A stretch of DNA of 64,000 nucleotides from Candidatus Levilactobacillus faecigallinarum (GTDB lineage Bacteria; Bacillota; Bacilli; Lactobacillales; Lactobacillaceae): the NCBI GenBank assembly GCA_019113985.1, contig DXGJ01000029.1, forward strand, positions 1 through 64,000, read 5' to 3'. Below the pieces are notes generated by a model. The model worked only from the letters and a program-made list of their open reading frames with translations, ran no database searches and was not told the DNA's origin. Every line of letters starts with the position of its first letter. Within the stretch, counting starts at the first letter, position 1. A program made the position numbers and the translations under genes. Of this stretch, positions 27,074 through 35,831 are shown piece after piece.

Positions 27074-28302
27074 TGGTCCACCTCCGTTACGCGGTCGGCC
27101 AGCTGAACGAACGGCCAGTAGATCAGCACATCTAGGGTTATCAACCCCGCTCCCAGCAGAAGTGATAGCCAGTTACCATTGGTCCCGATAAAGGCGATCA
27201 ACGGCCCGGGCGTCCCCGCCGGCACCGGGTAGGCCGCGACCGGCACCCATTTTAACAGGATGAACCCGGCCGCGATGACCATGTTGACCAGTGGGGCGAG
27301 CACGAACGGAATCAGGAAAATCGGATTAAATAGCACCGGAATCCCCATCATCATGGGGTAATGGTTGTTAAAAATCGCCGGGAAGATGGCCCACTTCGAA
27401 ACGGTTCGGCTCCGTGCCTGCTTAGAAAAGAGCAAAATCGCCATAATTAACGCCAGGGTCACGCCGCTCCCACCAAAGTTGGCGAAGCTATGGAACAGCG
27501 TGGTGTCCGTGAACGGATACGGGACGTTCCAGGCTGAGCCTTGCCGCAACGCACTGTTCATGTTGGCCCAGGACGGCGCATCCGTGAAGGTCGGGGCGTT
27601 GATGAACGGCCCCCCAATCGCCATCCACGCCAGCAGGTCCGTTAAGGCCCCCAACCCCAGTACGTACAACAAGGCGTGGCCCTGCGAATGCTGGGTGACG
27701 AAACTGGCTAGATAAGTTGGCAATTCAAGCGTTCCACCAATGTGCTCCAGCAGACTCACGATGGCTGCCAGGACCATGATGACCAAAATCGGCGTTAGCA
27801 GTTGGAAAGAAGCACTGGTCATGGTCGCATGCGTCAGCCAGCCCATGATTCGACCACAGAAGTACCCCACGACTAGCGCCACCAGTAAGCCCTCCGCCAT
27901 CAGGGCATTGCTAAAGTTCAACGGATTGCCAGCAACCGGCCGGTAGGCAATCATCAAAAAGGCCAGGATGCCCGTCGCCCCCGTAATCGGTGCCAACTCG
28001 GGATTGGCATACCATTTGGCCGTATAATAAGCGGCCCCGTAAGCCCCATACAACGCAATCATGTCGATGGTACAGTGAAAAACGACCCCCATGACACCGG
28101 TCAGCTCCCCGGCAAACGGTAACCAGCCGGGGATGTTAAACAACCGCGCCATGTAGCCACTGGGCGTCAAAAAGGTGAATTTCAAAACCTCCGCAAAGCT
28201 CCCCAGTAACATAATCGGAAACAATAGGGCCAACGTCTGCTGGATAATCTTCGCCACCGCGCTGGTACTGATTCGTGTTGATAAACGTACTAATCGATTC
28301 AA
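27070..28302 (-). CDS. Orphan PTS EIIC permease, lactose/cellobiose family
   Basis: About 410 residues with ten or so membrane helices. EIIC features: N-terminal TSAVAKIIQQTLALLFPIMLLGSFAEVLK, the central GLGALTDLLAWMAIGGPFINAPTF and the conserved VLFNPIFLIPFVLAPLVN region. PTS EIIC proteins carry a sugar in with phosphate passed through EIIA and EIIB; no EIIA or EIIB gene is nearby, so partners must be encoded elsewhere. The longest frame begins at 28380, but I place the start at TTG 28302 (NRLVRLSTRIS): AGGGGGAG lies 5 bases before it, and the upstream part falls in a terminator-like leader hairpin. It overlaps the hydrolase gene by 4 bases. Confidence 0.85.
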   Translation of the reverse strand: MNRLVRLSTRISTSAVAKIIQQTLALLFPIMLLGSFAEVLKFTFLTPSGYMARLFNIPGWLPFAGELTGVMGVVFHCTIDMIALYGAYGAAYYTAKWYANPELAPITGATGILAFLMIAYRPVAGNPLNFSNALMAEGLLVALVVGYFCGRIMGWLTHATMTSASFQLLTPILVIMVLAAIVSLLEHIGGTLELPTYLASFVTQHSQGHALLYVLGLGALTDLLAWMAIGGPFINAPTFTDAPSWANMNSALRQGSAWNVPYPFTDTTLFHSFANFGGSGVTLALIMAILLFSKQARSRTVSKWAIFPAIFNNHYPMMMGIPVLFNPIFLIPFVLAPLVNMVIAAGFILLKWVPVAAYPVPAGTPGPLIAFIGTNGNWLSLLLGAGLITLDVLIYWPFVQLADRVTEVDQ

Positions 28303-28318
28303 AACCACTCCCCCTAAC

Positions 28319-28352
28319 CCAAAAGAACCACGGTACAAATGACCATGGTTCT
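28319..28352 (-). promoter_or_regulatory. Terminator-like hairpin in the leader of the EIIC gene
   Basis: Minus strand AAGAACCATGGTCATTTG, then TACCGTGGTTCTTTT: AAGAACCA pairs with TGGTTCTT and GGT with ACC inside, followed by TTTT. It lies 17 bases before the EIIC start codon, downstream of any plausible promoter, so it could act as an attenuator. I did not find a classic LicT/BglG antiterminator sequence overlapping it. Confidence 0.5.
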
Positions 28353-28521
28353 TCACTAGCTGACAATAGACGCATCCCAAAATTCGGCCGCCTTATGGCT
28401 CACAAATTAAGTGTGGCCAAGTACCGTGTTGACCATTCAAAATGAATCCGCTTTATTTATCTAGAATACGTTTCCCACGAATAACCGTCAAACGAACGCA
28501 CTTGGCTACTGATCCACCCAG

Positions 28522-29199
28522 TTACTTTTTCACCGTATAGCGTAACCAAACGGCGCCATCTTTGTAGCTTTGAACGTCCTTTAAGGCCAGGGGCACCGGC
28601 TTTCGAGTCTCCGGACGCCCGTCGAACAACGTCGGCTGGTTGACCCGACCATCGGCACCGACCCCAATCAAGATACTGATCTCATCAATCAGGCCGGCAT
28701 CCAGGAAACCGCCGTCGATGCGGCCACCCCCAACGATGGCAACCCGCTGAATCCCGAATGTCGTTGCCAAAATCTCCATGGCCCGGGCCAAATCAATCTG
28801 TTTCTGGCCGGTCACAATCCACGAAATCCCCCGTTCGTTCAGGTAATCCAGATACGCCGGACTGACCTGCTCACTCATGATAATCAGATGGGGTTGCTGG
28901 CCAGCCGCATCGTGGGCCCAGGCCAGCGTTCCCCGAGTATCCATGATGACATTATAACTGGTGGCCGTTGTGTTCTGTGCGACCCCTTCTTTGCCAAAGT
29001 TCCCCGCCTGTTGCGGCACGCGCTCACCACTGGTCAGCTCCGTTTGCGCCGTCACGCGGCCACTGATTCGCGTGGGGACGTCCAGGGCGTCTAGGGTCGC
29101 ATAATAATTCTCGACACCAGTTAGCTGCGCGGTCATGTCACAATCGATGCGCCCGTCCACGGAAGTCATCATATGACAGATAATATAGGGTTTCTTCAA
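28522..29199 (-). CDS. RibD C-terminal-domain reductase (dihydrofolate reductase fold)
   Basis: 225 residues. The N-terminus KPYIICHMMTSVDGRID is the standard RibD_C opening, followed by TSYNVIMDTRGTLAW, HLIIMSEQVSPAYLDYL, IQRVAIVGGGRIDGGFLDAGLIDEISILIGVGADG (NADPH site) and TLFDGRPE. These are NADPH-dependent reductases related to riboflavin-pathway and dihydrofolate reductases. A stand-alone copy outside a riboflavin operon usually acts on unknown small molecules. The start is TTG 29199 with AAGGA 7 bases before. It is divergent from a MerR regulator and is fed by a promoter with the 19-base spacer typical of MerR targets. Confidence 0.85.
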   Translation of the reverse strand: MKKPYIICHMMTSVDGRIDCDMTAQLTGVENYYATLDALDVPTRISGRVTAQTELTSGERVPQQAGNFGKEGVAQNTTATSYNVIMDTRGTLAWAHDAAGQQPHLIIMSEQVSPAYLDYLNERGISWIVTGQKQIDLARAMEILATTFGIQRVAIVGGGRIDGGFLDAGLIDEISILIGVGADGRVNQPTLFDGRPETRKPVPLALKDVQSYKDGAVWLRYTVKK

Positions 29200-29240
29200 A
29201 ATTAAGTCCTTCTTTCACGTTTTTGGTCTTACTTAGGGGT

Positions 29241-29271
29241 ATCATAAGCCCTAAAGTTAACTTTAAGTCAA
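29241..29271 (-). promoter_or_regulatory. MerR-type promoter of the RibD-like gene with operator dyad
   Basis: Minus strand: -35 TTGACT (29266-29271), a 19-base spacer, -10 TATGAT (29241-29246). The spacer holds a perfect palindrome TAAAGTTAACTTTA (29252-29265). A 19-base spacer with a centred dyad is the hallmark of promoters that a MerR protein untwists. The merR gene lies immediately on the other side. Confidence 0.88.
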
Positions 29272-29282
29272 GGAGGAAAATC

Positions 29283-29714
29283 ATGACCACCCCAAGAACT
29301 ACTTATAGCATCGGCCAAGTCGCTGAACAGTTGAACATCCCCCGATCCACGCTTCGCTATTACGACAGTCTCCACTTTCTACCGCATTTACAAAAATCGG
29401 CCAACGGCGTCCGTCAGTTTACCCAAGAAGACATCGACACGATTCGGGTCATCGAATGCCTCAAGAAGGCGGGCCTCTCCATCAAGGAAATCCAAAAATT
29501 CACCGAATTGATTGCCCAGGGCGACGCCTCGTTAGCCCAGCGCCAACAGATGTTTTACGAGATTCGTCAAAACTTCGCGGAAACCCTGCGTCAAATGCAA
29601 CAGACGATGGCCGTTTTAGATTTCAAATGCCGCTATTACGACCAGGCACTGGCCGATGGCACCGAAAAGTACGCCCAACAGGCAATGCCGATATCAAGTA
29701 TCCTAAAGGACTAA
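29283..29714 (+). CDS. MerR-family transcriptional regulator
   Basis: 143 residues. DNA-binding part: YSIGQVAEQLNIPRSTLRYYDSLHFLPHLQKSANGVRQFTQEDIDTIRVIECLKKAGLSIKEIQKF (about 6-72), including the IPRSTLRYYD wing. Then a long dimerisation helix and a short C-terminus with one cysteine (LDFKCRYYDQAL). The pattern LDFKxxYY is common in MerR proteins that sense organic or electrophilic stress rather than metals. ATG 29283 follows AAGGAGG; the longer frame to 29223 would run across the target promoter. It very likely controls the divergent RibD-like gene. Confidence 0.9.
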   Translation: MTTPRTTYSIGQVAEQLNIPRSTLRYYDSLHFLPHLQKSANGVRQFTQEDIDTIRVIECLKKAGLSIKEIQKFTELIAQGDASLAQRQQMFYEIRQNFAETLRQMQQTMAVLDFKCRYYDQALADGTEKYAQQAMPISSILKD

Positions 29715-29763
29715 TGCCAGCTCCTTTAGCGTCACCAAATAACCAGAGTTATCTTAAGTGCTT

Positions 29764-30606
29764 TCAAAGTAGTTCGCGAATCGCCGCCGCATATGGCGTT
29801 AGCGGATGACCCAAGAGTCGCTCAAATTCAGTCGAATCCGCATCCCGGGCGCCATTTTGCGGGTCACAGGCATACTGTTGGTACGCATCCGCGACGCCAG
29901 CGCCCATGATGCCGGCCTGAGTCATCTGCGACATAAACGCGGTTTCGGTAACCGGCTGAATCCGCAAAGCGTGACCCACGGCCGCTTGCGTAGCCGCCCC
30001 CAACTCCGGATAGGTAACCGGCGTCCCCGCCAAATTCACGACTTCACCAGCACCGGCACCGCTAATGACCCGTGCACCAGCCTCGGCATACTCACGCTTG
30101 AGTGCAAAGGACAGGACCCCATCGGTCGAAAAATACGGAAATGCATGTGCTCGCTTAGCCATTGTAAACATCGCCTGATTGACTTCCAGGTACCAGTCGT
30201 TACGTAGCGCCGTATAATGCAGACCCGCAGACTTGAGCCACCGCTCCGTTTGCAAATGATTCCGTTCCAGGCCAAACTTCGCGAGGTCCGGTCGGTAGAT
30301 ACTGGTGTAGGCCACGTAGCCGACCTGATTTTTCTGCGCCGCCAGCACCACGTTTTTTTGAACTGCCGGTGTCGGCGTTGACACGAATAATAGGCGGTCG
30401 ATACCTCGCAATGCCTGGGTCATCGCCGGCAGATTCGCGTAGTCTCCGACCCGCAGGTGGATTCCTCGCTTACTAAGGTCAGCCCCCTGGCCGTCGCGTC
30501 GAACCAGACCGTATAAGTCCGCATCCGGCGCAAACTTTTGTAAATACGCCAAGGCGTACCGCCCGTAGTCACCAGTGGCACCCGTTACCATAATTTTCAC
30601 GTTCAA
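29764..30606 (-). CDS. NmrA-like NAD(P)H-binding protein (quinone-oxidoreductase-2 type)
   Basis: 280 residues of the atypical short-chain dehydrogenase fold. The dinucleotide site is KIMVTGATGDYGRYALAYL (about 4-22). RLLFVSTPTP, VGYVAYTSIYRPD and LERNHLQTERWLKSAGLHYTALRNDWYLE match the QorB/NmrA type, which either reduces quinones or senses NADPH. The Tyr-x-x-x-Lys of true dehydrogenases is not evident. TTG at 30606 lies 7 bases from AAGGA. The gene is divergent from a TetR regulator with a strong dyad between them, so the regulator probably controls it. Confidence 0.85.
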   Translation of the reverse strand: MNVKIMVTGATGDYGRYALAYLQKFAPDADLYGLVRRDGQGADLSKRGIHLRVGDYANLPAMTQALRGIDRLLFVSTPTPAVQKNVVLAAQKNQVGYVAYTSIYRPDLAKFGLERNHLQTERWLKSAGLHYTALRNDWYLEVNQAMFTMAKRAHAFPYFSTDGVLSFALKREYAEAGARVISGAGAGEVVNLAGTPVTYPELGAATQAAVGHALRIQPVTETAFMSQMTQAGIMGAGVADAYQQYACDPQNGARDADSTEFERLLGHPLTPYAAAIRELL

Positions 30607-30663
30607 GTCGCCATCCTTTTTTCTTGATTGCCCACATGTTAACAGGAAATTGCCTGACCTTCA

Positions 30664-30689
30664 TTAGATGAAAGAGCCTTTTCATCTAA
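30664..30689. promoter_or_regulatory. Probable TetR operator between the divergent pair
   Basis: Inverted repeat TTAGATGAAA-GAGCCT-TTTCATCTAA, perfect over 10 bases in each arm. It lies in the 140-base gap between the NmrA-like and TetR genes, where a TetR dimer would act on both. Confidence 0.75.
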
Positions 30690-30748
30690 ATTTTAGACGG
30701 TAACGTGATACGCTATAGGCAATTAATAAATCCTTGGAGGAAATTCAT

Positions 30749-31309
30749 ATGGCCCTTAAAAATCGAACGAAATTAATGTTTGCGCAAGAACTCCAACGAA
30801 TGCTGAAATCTCAAACGTTAGACGAGATTCGTGTCGTGACCCTTTGCCAAAGGTGTGACACGATTCCTCAAACCTTTTATTATCATTTTCATGACAAATA
30901 TGCCTTAGTTGCCTGGAACATCTTGTACGATTTTTCCGTCATCTATGGCGATCAGGTCCCCGAGTATTCGGTCGACCGTCTAACTGCCGGTCTCACACGG
31001 ATTGCCAACCACCAGACCTTTTACCGCAAGGTCTACACCGATCATTCACAAAATGCCATTAACCGCTGCATCCAGCAGTTCAACGTGCAAAACGCTAGTA
31101 AAGCCGTTCGCGCCAGCCTGGGCGACCAACCGTTCACCCAGGACATGCATACGGCCATTGCCTACCACACCTATGGCATGACGGGCCTGCTAACGGAATG
31201 GCTGACGAGCGACAGTCCTCTGACCCAAGAACAACTCGCCCACTTTTTATACACGCACACACCAGACTTCTTACGCCGTGCTTACCAGCAATACGCCTTT
31301 AAAAATTAA
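30749..31309 (+). CDS. TetR-family regulator (DhaS-like)
   Basis: About 186 residues. The N-terminal helix-turn-helix is KLMFAQELQRMLKSQTLDEIRVVTLCQRCDTIPQTFYYHFHDKYALVAWNIL, close to the DhaS-type TetR proteins, in which FYYHFxDK marks the end of the DNA domain. The C-terminal half is a helical ligand domain ending in FLRRAYQQYA. ATG 30749 (MALKNRT) follows TTGGAGGAA; the earlier in-frame ATG at 30734 lies on the ribosome site. Likely targets are itself and the divergent NmrA-like gene through the dyad at 30664-30689. Confidence 0.88.
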   Translation: MALKNRTKLMFAQELQRMLKSQTLDEIRVVTLCQRCDTIPQTFYYHFHDKYALVAWNILYDFSVIYGDQVPEYSVDRLTAGLTRIANHQTFYRKVYTDHSQNAINRCIQQFNVQNASKAVRASLGDQPFTQDMHTAIAYHTYGMTGLLTEWLTSDSPLTQEQLAHFLYTHTPDFLRRAYQQYAFKN

Positions 31310-31339
31310 GCTATCTTTAGTATCAGTCTTTAAAGCCTA

Positions 31340-31383
31340 AAAAACGATGCGCACGAGAAAGCTTACCCGAGCGCATCGTTTTT
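31340..31383. terminator. Bidirectional terminator between the TetR gene and a small membrane protein gene
   Basis: AAAAACGATGCGC / GCGCATCGTTTTT, a 13-bp perfect stem with an 18-base loop. The genes on both sides converge on it. Confidence 0.92.
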
Positions 31384-31387
31384 AGGT

Positions 31388-31660
31388 TTAAAATTTATCG
31401 TGACGCCCCATGGCCCACTTTAGACTCTCCAGGGCCCAAAACAGGAGAACCAATACCAGCCAACTACCAACCATCGTCGCACCGACAACACCCGTAAAAG
31501 CTAGCTTATGCGGACTATGCCACCACAGCCCCACCAAGCCATTAAACGCTGGTCGATGGAACAGCCACGCTAGCGGTGCCGTGACCACCCCAAAGGCAAC
31601 GCCAATCACGAGCCACTGAGTCGCGTCTTGAACCGCTACGCGTAGCGTCTTCTTCACCAT
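31388..31660 (-). CDS. Small two-helix membrane protein
   Basis: 90 residues with two hydrophobic segments: WLVIGVAFGVVTAPLAWLF (about 15-33) and FTGVVGATMVGSWLVLVLLFWALESL (about 55-80). Short soluble ends, with a basic N-terminus VKKTLRVAVQDAT and the end KWAMGRHDKF. No known family recognised. The ATG at 31660 follows GGGGAGGT, a strong site. It lies upstream in sequence of nothing else on its strand before the shared terminator, so it is a single-gene unit just after glyS. Confidence 0.65.
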   Translation of the reverse strand: MVKKTLRVAVQDATQWLVIGVAFGVVTAPLAWLFHRPAFNGLVGLWWHSPHKLAFTGVVGATMVGSWLVLVLLFWALESLKWAMGRHDKF

Positions 31661-31749
31661 CGTTACCTCCCCTATGTATGTCAAAGGCCGCTGCCCATCC
31701 CGGTAGCGACCTTTGGCGTGTAGGCTACTTCGCCCACTTTTAATTAATG

Positions 31750-33825
31750 TTATTTCACAATCAATTGATCCAAGTCACCCAGTTGCAGGGCTAACTTCGC
31801 TAACCGACTGAGTTCCGCCAACCGGTTGTTCCGGACGGCTTCGTCTTCGGCCATGACCATGGTGGCCTCGAAGTAGTCGGCGATGGCGGGTTGAATGTCC
31901 GCCAGGGCCGCATAAAGGGCGTTTAGACCCTTTGGTGCGGCGGCCGCGACCGTCTCAACACCCTGGTGCAGTTCGCCTTCACTGGCATTTTCGAACTTGT
32001 CCGCGTCGATGGTGACGTCGGTTATGTTCTTCGGCGCCTTCTGGCTCAAGCGGATGACCCGCGTCAAGGACTCGATCACGGCCTTGAAGTTGTCATCAGC
32101 GGCGTGGGCCGTCAGGATGTCAGCGGCCGTAAACAGGTCGGCAATATCACTACTGCTCCCACCCAACACGGCGTCCACGATGTCGTAACGAATCTTGGCA
32201 CCCTTGAAGATCTTACGGACCCGTTCCTTGATGAAGTCGACGATGGCATCGATCTGCTTCGTTTGATCTAAGTCCGGTGCCACGTTAGCTGCCTGTTCGG
32301 CCGCGATAAACGCATTGGCCAAGTCGGCAACCGGTAATGACCAGTTCTGGTCGGTAGCAATCCGCACAATCCCCGTGGCCTGACGACGCAGGGCGTACGG
32401 GTCGTTGGACCCACTTGGAATCATCCCCGCTGCGAAGAAGGTCAGGATGCTATCGAACTTGTCGGCCAAGGCCAAAACGGCACCCGGTACGGACGTTGGC
32501 AACGCCCCATCGGCTGAGATTGGTTCGTAGTGTTCGCGTACGGCTTGCGCCACAGCGGGATCTTCACCCTGTAACAGGGCGTACTTCTCGCCCATGACCC
32601 CTTGGAGTTCGGCGAATTCGCCGACCATCCCGGTGACCAGGTCAAACTTGTAGATCTGGCTGGCGCGCACAGCGGCCTTGGTCTGGGCGTCGTTTAGGTC
32701 CAGACGCTTGGCCAAAACCGTCACGATTGCCTCGACCCGGGCCATCTTTTCGGCCATGGTACTGATCTTATCGTGGAAACTAACGCTCTTCAGCCGTTCC
32801 ACGAAGTCAGCAATAGTCTTCTTCTGATCTTCCTTGTAGAAGAACATGGCGTCTTCCAGACGCGCCGTCAGAACCTTCTCGTTCCCAGCGACCACGTTTT
32901 GGAGGTCGTGGTCGGTCCCGTTCCGGACGGAAATAAAGTTTGGCAACAGCTTGCCTGCCTTATCCCGTGCGTAGAAGAACCGTTGATGATCCCGCATGGA
33001 CGTAATCAGGACTTCATCCGGAATCGTCAGGTACTTCTCGTCGAAGTTCCCCTCGAAGGCGGTTGGCCATTCGACTAAGTTGTTAACTTCTTCCAACAAC
33101 CCGGCGTCGATGGTGACGTCCCAGTCGTGGTCACTAGCAATCTTTTCGATTTGTTTCTTAACTAAGGCCTTACGCTTGTCGGCGTCGGCAATCACGAATT
33201 CACTGGTCAAGGCTTCCTCGTAGTCGGCGGCCGTGTTCAAGCTGATTTCCTTGCCCAAGAACCGGTGACCCCGGGTCAAACGATCGGTGCTAACGTCCAG
33301 GATACTGAACGGAATCACGTCTTGATCCAACAGGGCAACCAGCCAACGAATTGGCCGGATGTACTCGAAGTGGTGGGTGCCCCACTTCATCATGGTCGGG
33401 AAGGTCATCGCCATGATGATGTCGCGTAGACCCGCCAGAACCTCGGCGACCGGCTTGCCGGCGATGAACTTGTCAACGTAGACGTATTCGGTCCCCTTGA
33501 ATTCCTTAAAGACGATATCGTCGGGCGTCAAGCCTTGGCCGCGGGTGAACCCAATGGCTGGCTTGGTCCAGTTACCGTCGGCGTCCTGGGCGATCTTCTT
33601 CGCCGGTCCCTTAACGGATTCGCTGATGTCTTCTTGCTTATCGGCTAAGCCGGTAATTTCGATGGCCAACCGCCGGGGCGTGGAAAACGGCTTGATGGCT
33701 TCGTAGCTTACGCGTTCGTCCTTCAAATAATCGGCAACGCGCTTCTGAAGTTGCCGAATGGCGGGCGTTACCACGTGGGCTGGCATTTCCTCTAACCCAA
33801 TTTCTAGTAAAAATGTGTGTGCCAT
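31750..33825 (-). CDS. glyS: Glycyl-tRNA synthetase, beta subunit
   Basis: 691 residues; with the alpha subunit it forms the alpha2-beta2 enzyme that charges tRNA-Gly. Seen: N-terminal [16 protein letters not shown], the [10 protein letters not shown] and TRGHRFLG segments, [28 protein letters not shown], an HD-like domain ([10 protein letters not shown] ... [28 protein letters not shown]) and the DALR anticodon domain near the C-terminus. Its ATG overlaps the glyQ stop codon (TAATG), so the two subunits are made in step. Controlled by the Gly T-box ahead of glyQ. Confidence 0.97.
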   Translation of the reverse strand: MAHTFLLEIGLEEMPAHVVTPAIRQLQKRVADYLKDERVSYEAIKPFSTPRRLAIEITGLADKQEDISESVKGPAKKIAQDADGNWTKPAIGFTRGQGLTPDDIVFKEFKGTEYVYVDKFIAGKPVAEVLAGLRDIIMAMTFPTMMKWGTHHFEYIRPIRWLVALLDQDVIPFSILDVSTDRLTRGHRFLGKEISLNTAADYEEALTSEFVIADADKRKALVKKQIEKIASDHDWDVTIDAGLLEEVNNLVEWPTAFEGNFDEKYLTIPDEVLITSMRDHQRFFYARDKAGKLLPNFISVRNGTDHDLQNVVAGNEKVLTARLEDAMFFYKEDQKKTIADFVERLKSVSFHDKISTMAEKMARVEAIVTVLAKRLDLNDAQTKAAVRASQIYKFDLVTGMVGEFAELQGVMGEKYALLQGEDPAVAQAVREHYEPISADGALPTSVPGAVLALADKFDSILTFFAAGMIPSGSNDPYALRRQATGIVRIATDQNWSLPVADLANAFIAAEQAANVAPDLDQTKQIDAIVDFIKERVRKIFKGAKIRYDIVDAVLGGSSSDIADLFTAADILTAHAADDNFKAVIESLTRVIRLSQKAPKNITDVTIDADKFENASEGELHQGVETVAAAAPKGLNALYAALADIQPAIADYFEATMVMAEDEAVRNNRLAELSRLAKLALQLGDLDQLIVK

Positions 33826-34751
33826 TATTTTGCCTCCTCAGAATCCGCTAATAACTTGGCGCGTAGTTGCTCATCTTTAATCAATGGGAAACCACGCTTC
33901 TTCCGCTCAGCCACGAAGGCCTTCGCGATGGCGCGGGCCATGTTCCGAATCCGGGACAGGTAGCCGGCCCGTTCCGTGACGGAAACGGCACCGCGGGCAT
34001 CCAGCAGGTTAAAGGTGTGGCTACACTTCAGCACGTAGTCGTAGGCCGGGTGCACCAGACCGTTAGCAATCTGCTTCTTGGCCTCGTCTTCGTACTCGTC
34101 GAAGTGCTTGGATAGCATGGCTTGGTTGCTTTCTTCAAAGCTGTACTTGGAGTGCTCGTATTCGGGTTCCTTAAAGATGTCGCCGTACTTGACACCATCG
34201 GCCCATTCCAAGTCAAAGACGGAGTTGACGTCTTGAATGTAAGACGCCAGCCGTTCCAACCCGTAGGTGACTTCGGAGGTCACGGGGTCCACGTTTTGGC
34301 CCCCCACGACTTGGAAATAGGTGAACTGGGTGACTTCCATCCCGTCCAACCAAACTTCCCAACCAACACCGGCACAACCCATGGATGGGTTTTCCCAGTT
34401 GTCTTCAACGAACCGAATGTCGTGCTCCAAGGGGTCGATCCCCAATTCCCGCAGACTGTTCAGGTAAAGTTCCTGAATATTGTCGGGGGATGGCTTCATG
34501 ATGACCTGGAACTGGTGGTGTTGGTACAACCGGTTAGGGTTCTCACCGTAACGACCATCGGCTGGCCGCCGAGATGGTTCAACGTAGGCGGCGTTCCAAG
34601 GTTCTGGTCCGATTGCCCGTAAGAACGTGTAGGGACTCATGGTACCGGCCCCTTTTTCCGTGTCGTAAGCCTGCATCAGCATGCAGCCCTGTGCGGACCA
34701 ATACTGTTGAAGCTTTAAAATGATTGCTTGCATGGACAGTTTTTCTGTCAT
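33825..34751 (-). CDS. glyQ: Glycyl-tRNA synthetase, alpha subunit
   Basis: 308 residues carrying the class II catalytic core. Motifs: [80 protein letters not shown] (about 7-88) and the FTYFQVVGG region (about 138). The ATG at 34751 follows AAGGAGG at 8 bases. Gly, a non-ATG-dependent operon, is led by a T-box riboswitch; glyS follows with a one-base overlap. Confidence 0.98.
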   Translation of the reverse strand: MTEKLSMQAIILKLQQYWSAQGCMLMQAYDTEKGAGTMSPYTFLRAIGPEPWNAAYVEPSRRPADGRYGENPNRLYQHHQFQVIMKPSPDNIQELYLNSLRELGIDPLEHDIRFVEDNWENPSMGCAGVGWEVWLDGMEVTQFTYFQVVGGQNVDPVTSEVTYGLERLASYIQDVNSVFDLEWADGVKYGDIFKEPEYEHSKYSFEESNQAMLSKHFDEYEDEAKKQIANGLVHPAYDYVLKCSHTFNLLDARGAVSVTERAGYLSRIRNMARAIAKAFVAERKKRGFPLIKDEQLRAKLLADSEEAK

Positions 34752-34789
34752 GGATGCTGTTCCTCCTTATCGATCTAAATAAGCGCACA

Positions 34790-35010
34790 AAAAAAGTCCC
34801 CACGTGAATCTACACTAAAGAGATTCACGTAGGGACGAAGTTAATTTCGCGGTTCCACCCTACTTCTAGTCGCAATGGACTAGCAGCTTACTTGGAAACG
34901 ACTCCGAATGTGCCAATGCCCCGGCGGTAAGGGTCCGGCTTCCACTGCCCCGAACTCGCTGTATCCTCACCCGCCGTGCTTTTCATTCATCATAGCCGAC
35001 TTATTTAACT
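34790..35010 (-). promoter_or_regulatory. Glycine T-box riboswitch of glyQS
   Basis: Minus strand leader. The T-box sequence AGGGTGGAACCGCG is at 34848-34861; its TGGA bulge matches the UCCA end expected of tRNA-Gly. The terminator follows: GTCCCTACGTGAATCT pairs with AGATTCACGTGGGGAC, then TTTTTTT (about 34792-34836). In stem I, after the helix GGCGG..ACCGCC, a GGC triplet followed by A (34912-34914) is the best candidate for the specifier codon; a second GGC lies at 34918-34920. Uncharged tRNA-Gly should permit read-through. Confidence 0.93.
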
Positions 35011-35017
35011 GAATTTA

Positions 35018-35046
35018 ATGATAAGCCGCCGACCGGCCGTTGTCAA
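35018..35046 (-). promoter_or_regulatory. Promoter of the glyQS T-box operon
   Basis: Minus strand: TTGACA (35041-35046), 17 bases, TATCAT (35018-35023). The -35 box overlaps the stop codon region of recO, so glyQS starts its own transcript inside the end of recO. Confidence 0.85.
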
Positions 35047-35831
35047 TCATCAGTCGTCGGCTTATTTTCAAGTTTGGGTGCCCAGGTCTGCATCTGGTCC
35101 AAGAAGCGCTTGCTGCGCGGATGGACCCCAATCTGACTGGCATAGATCTCATCCATCAGTTGGCGCAGGGCGTGCTCGGTGGTCTCCTTGACCTTGATAG
35201 CGTGGACCCGGTCGAGGTCGATCACCGAGAACTGGCGCAGGTAATAGATGGTCCGTTGACTCAAGTGCAGCCGCCGGGGATCGACGTTCCAGTGGTTCTG
35301 GCACAGGAGACCACCATAACTTTCGGAGTAGTCAAACGGCAAGTCGTTGCGCCCACAGACCGCACACCCCTGGAGCTGGGGGGCGACCCCAAAGGCCGGC
35401 ATCAGCTGAATCTCAATAATGTTGGTCACGATGGCCGCATTTTGCCCCTCGTCAATCAGTTCTAGGGCCCGCCGCACGCGATGATACCAGTCTGGCAACG
35501 GTTGGCCGTCCGGAAAGGCGGTGTCGACTAAGCTCATGATGTAGGTCGCGTAGGCGTTCTTGAAGATGTCGGCCCCAATCTCCTGGAACCGGGTGGTCTC
35601 GCGGGCCGTCCGAATATAGGACAAGCCATCGTCGGAGATGTCACCAACGTAGCTCCCCTCGGTGAACGGCAGGATGTCCGCCGTCATCTTAAACCCGCGC
35701 TTCTTGGCGCCCCGGACCAGGAACATCTTCTTGCCAAACTCCTGGGTCAGAAACTTGATCAGGTAATCCCGCTCGGCGTAGTCCCGCCGAAACAGCAGAA
35801 TCCCATGAAAATCCGTCACATGATGGGCCAT
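35043..35831 (-). CDS. recO: DNA repair protein RecO
   Basis: Recombination mediator that loads RecA on single-stranded DNA and anneals strands. About 262 residues. N-terminal OB fold: FHGILLFRRDYAERDYLIKFLTQEFGKKMFLVRGAKKR. The zinc finger is CAVCGRNDLPFDYSESYGGLLCQNH (about 148-172), with three clear cysteines and a histidine. ATG 35831 (MAHHVTDF) follows AAAGGAG; the frame extends upstream to 35930 without a ribosome site. It follows era in the usual order, but a 574-base gap separates them here. Confidence 0.95.
   Translation of the reverse strand: MAHHVTDFHGILLFRRDYAERDYLIKFLTQEFGKKMFLVRGAKKRGFKMTADILPFTEGSYVGDISDDGLSYIRTARETTRFQEIGADIFKNAYATYIMSLVDTAFPDGQPLPDWYHRVRRALELIDEGQNAAIVTNIIEIQLMPAFGVAPQLQGCAVCGRNDLPFDYSESYGGLLCQNHWNVDPRRLHLSQRTIYYLRQFSVIDLDRVHAIKVKETTEHALRQLMDEIYASQIGVHPRSKRFLDQMQTWAPKLENKPTTDD

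Noticed and set aside
34122..34622. Plus-strand frame of 166 codons opposite glyQ
   Set aside because: Antisense to the conserved synthetase core, without ribosome site or promoter.
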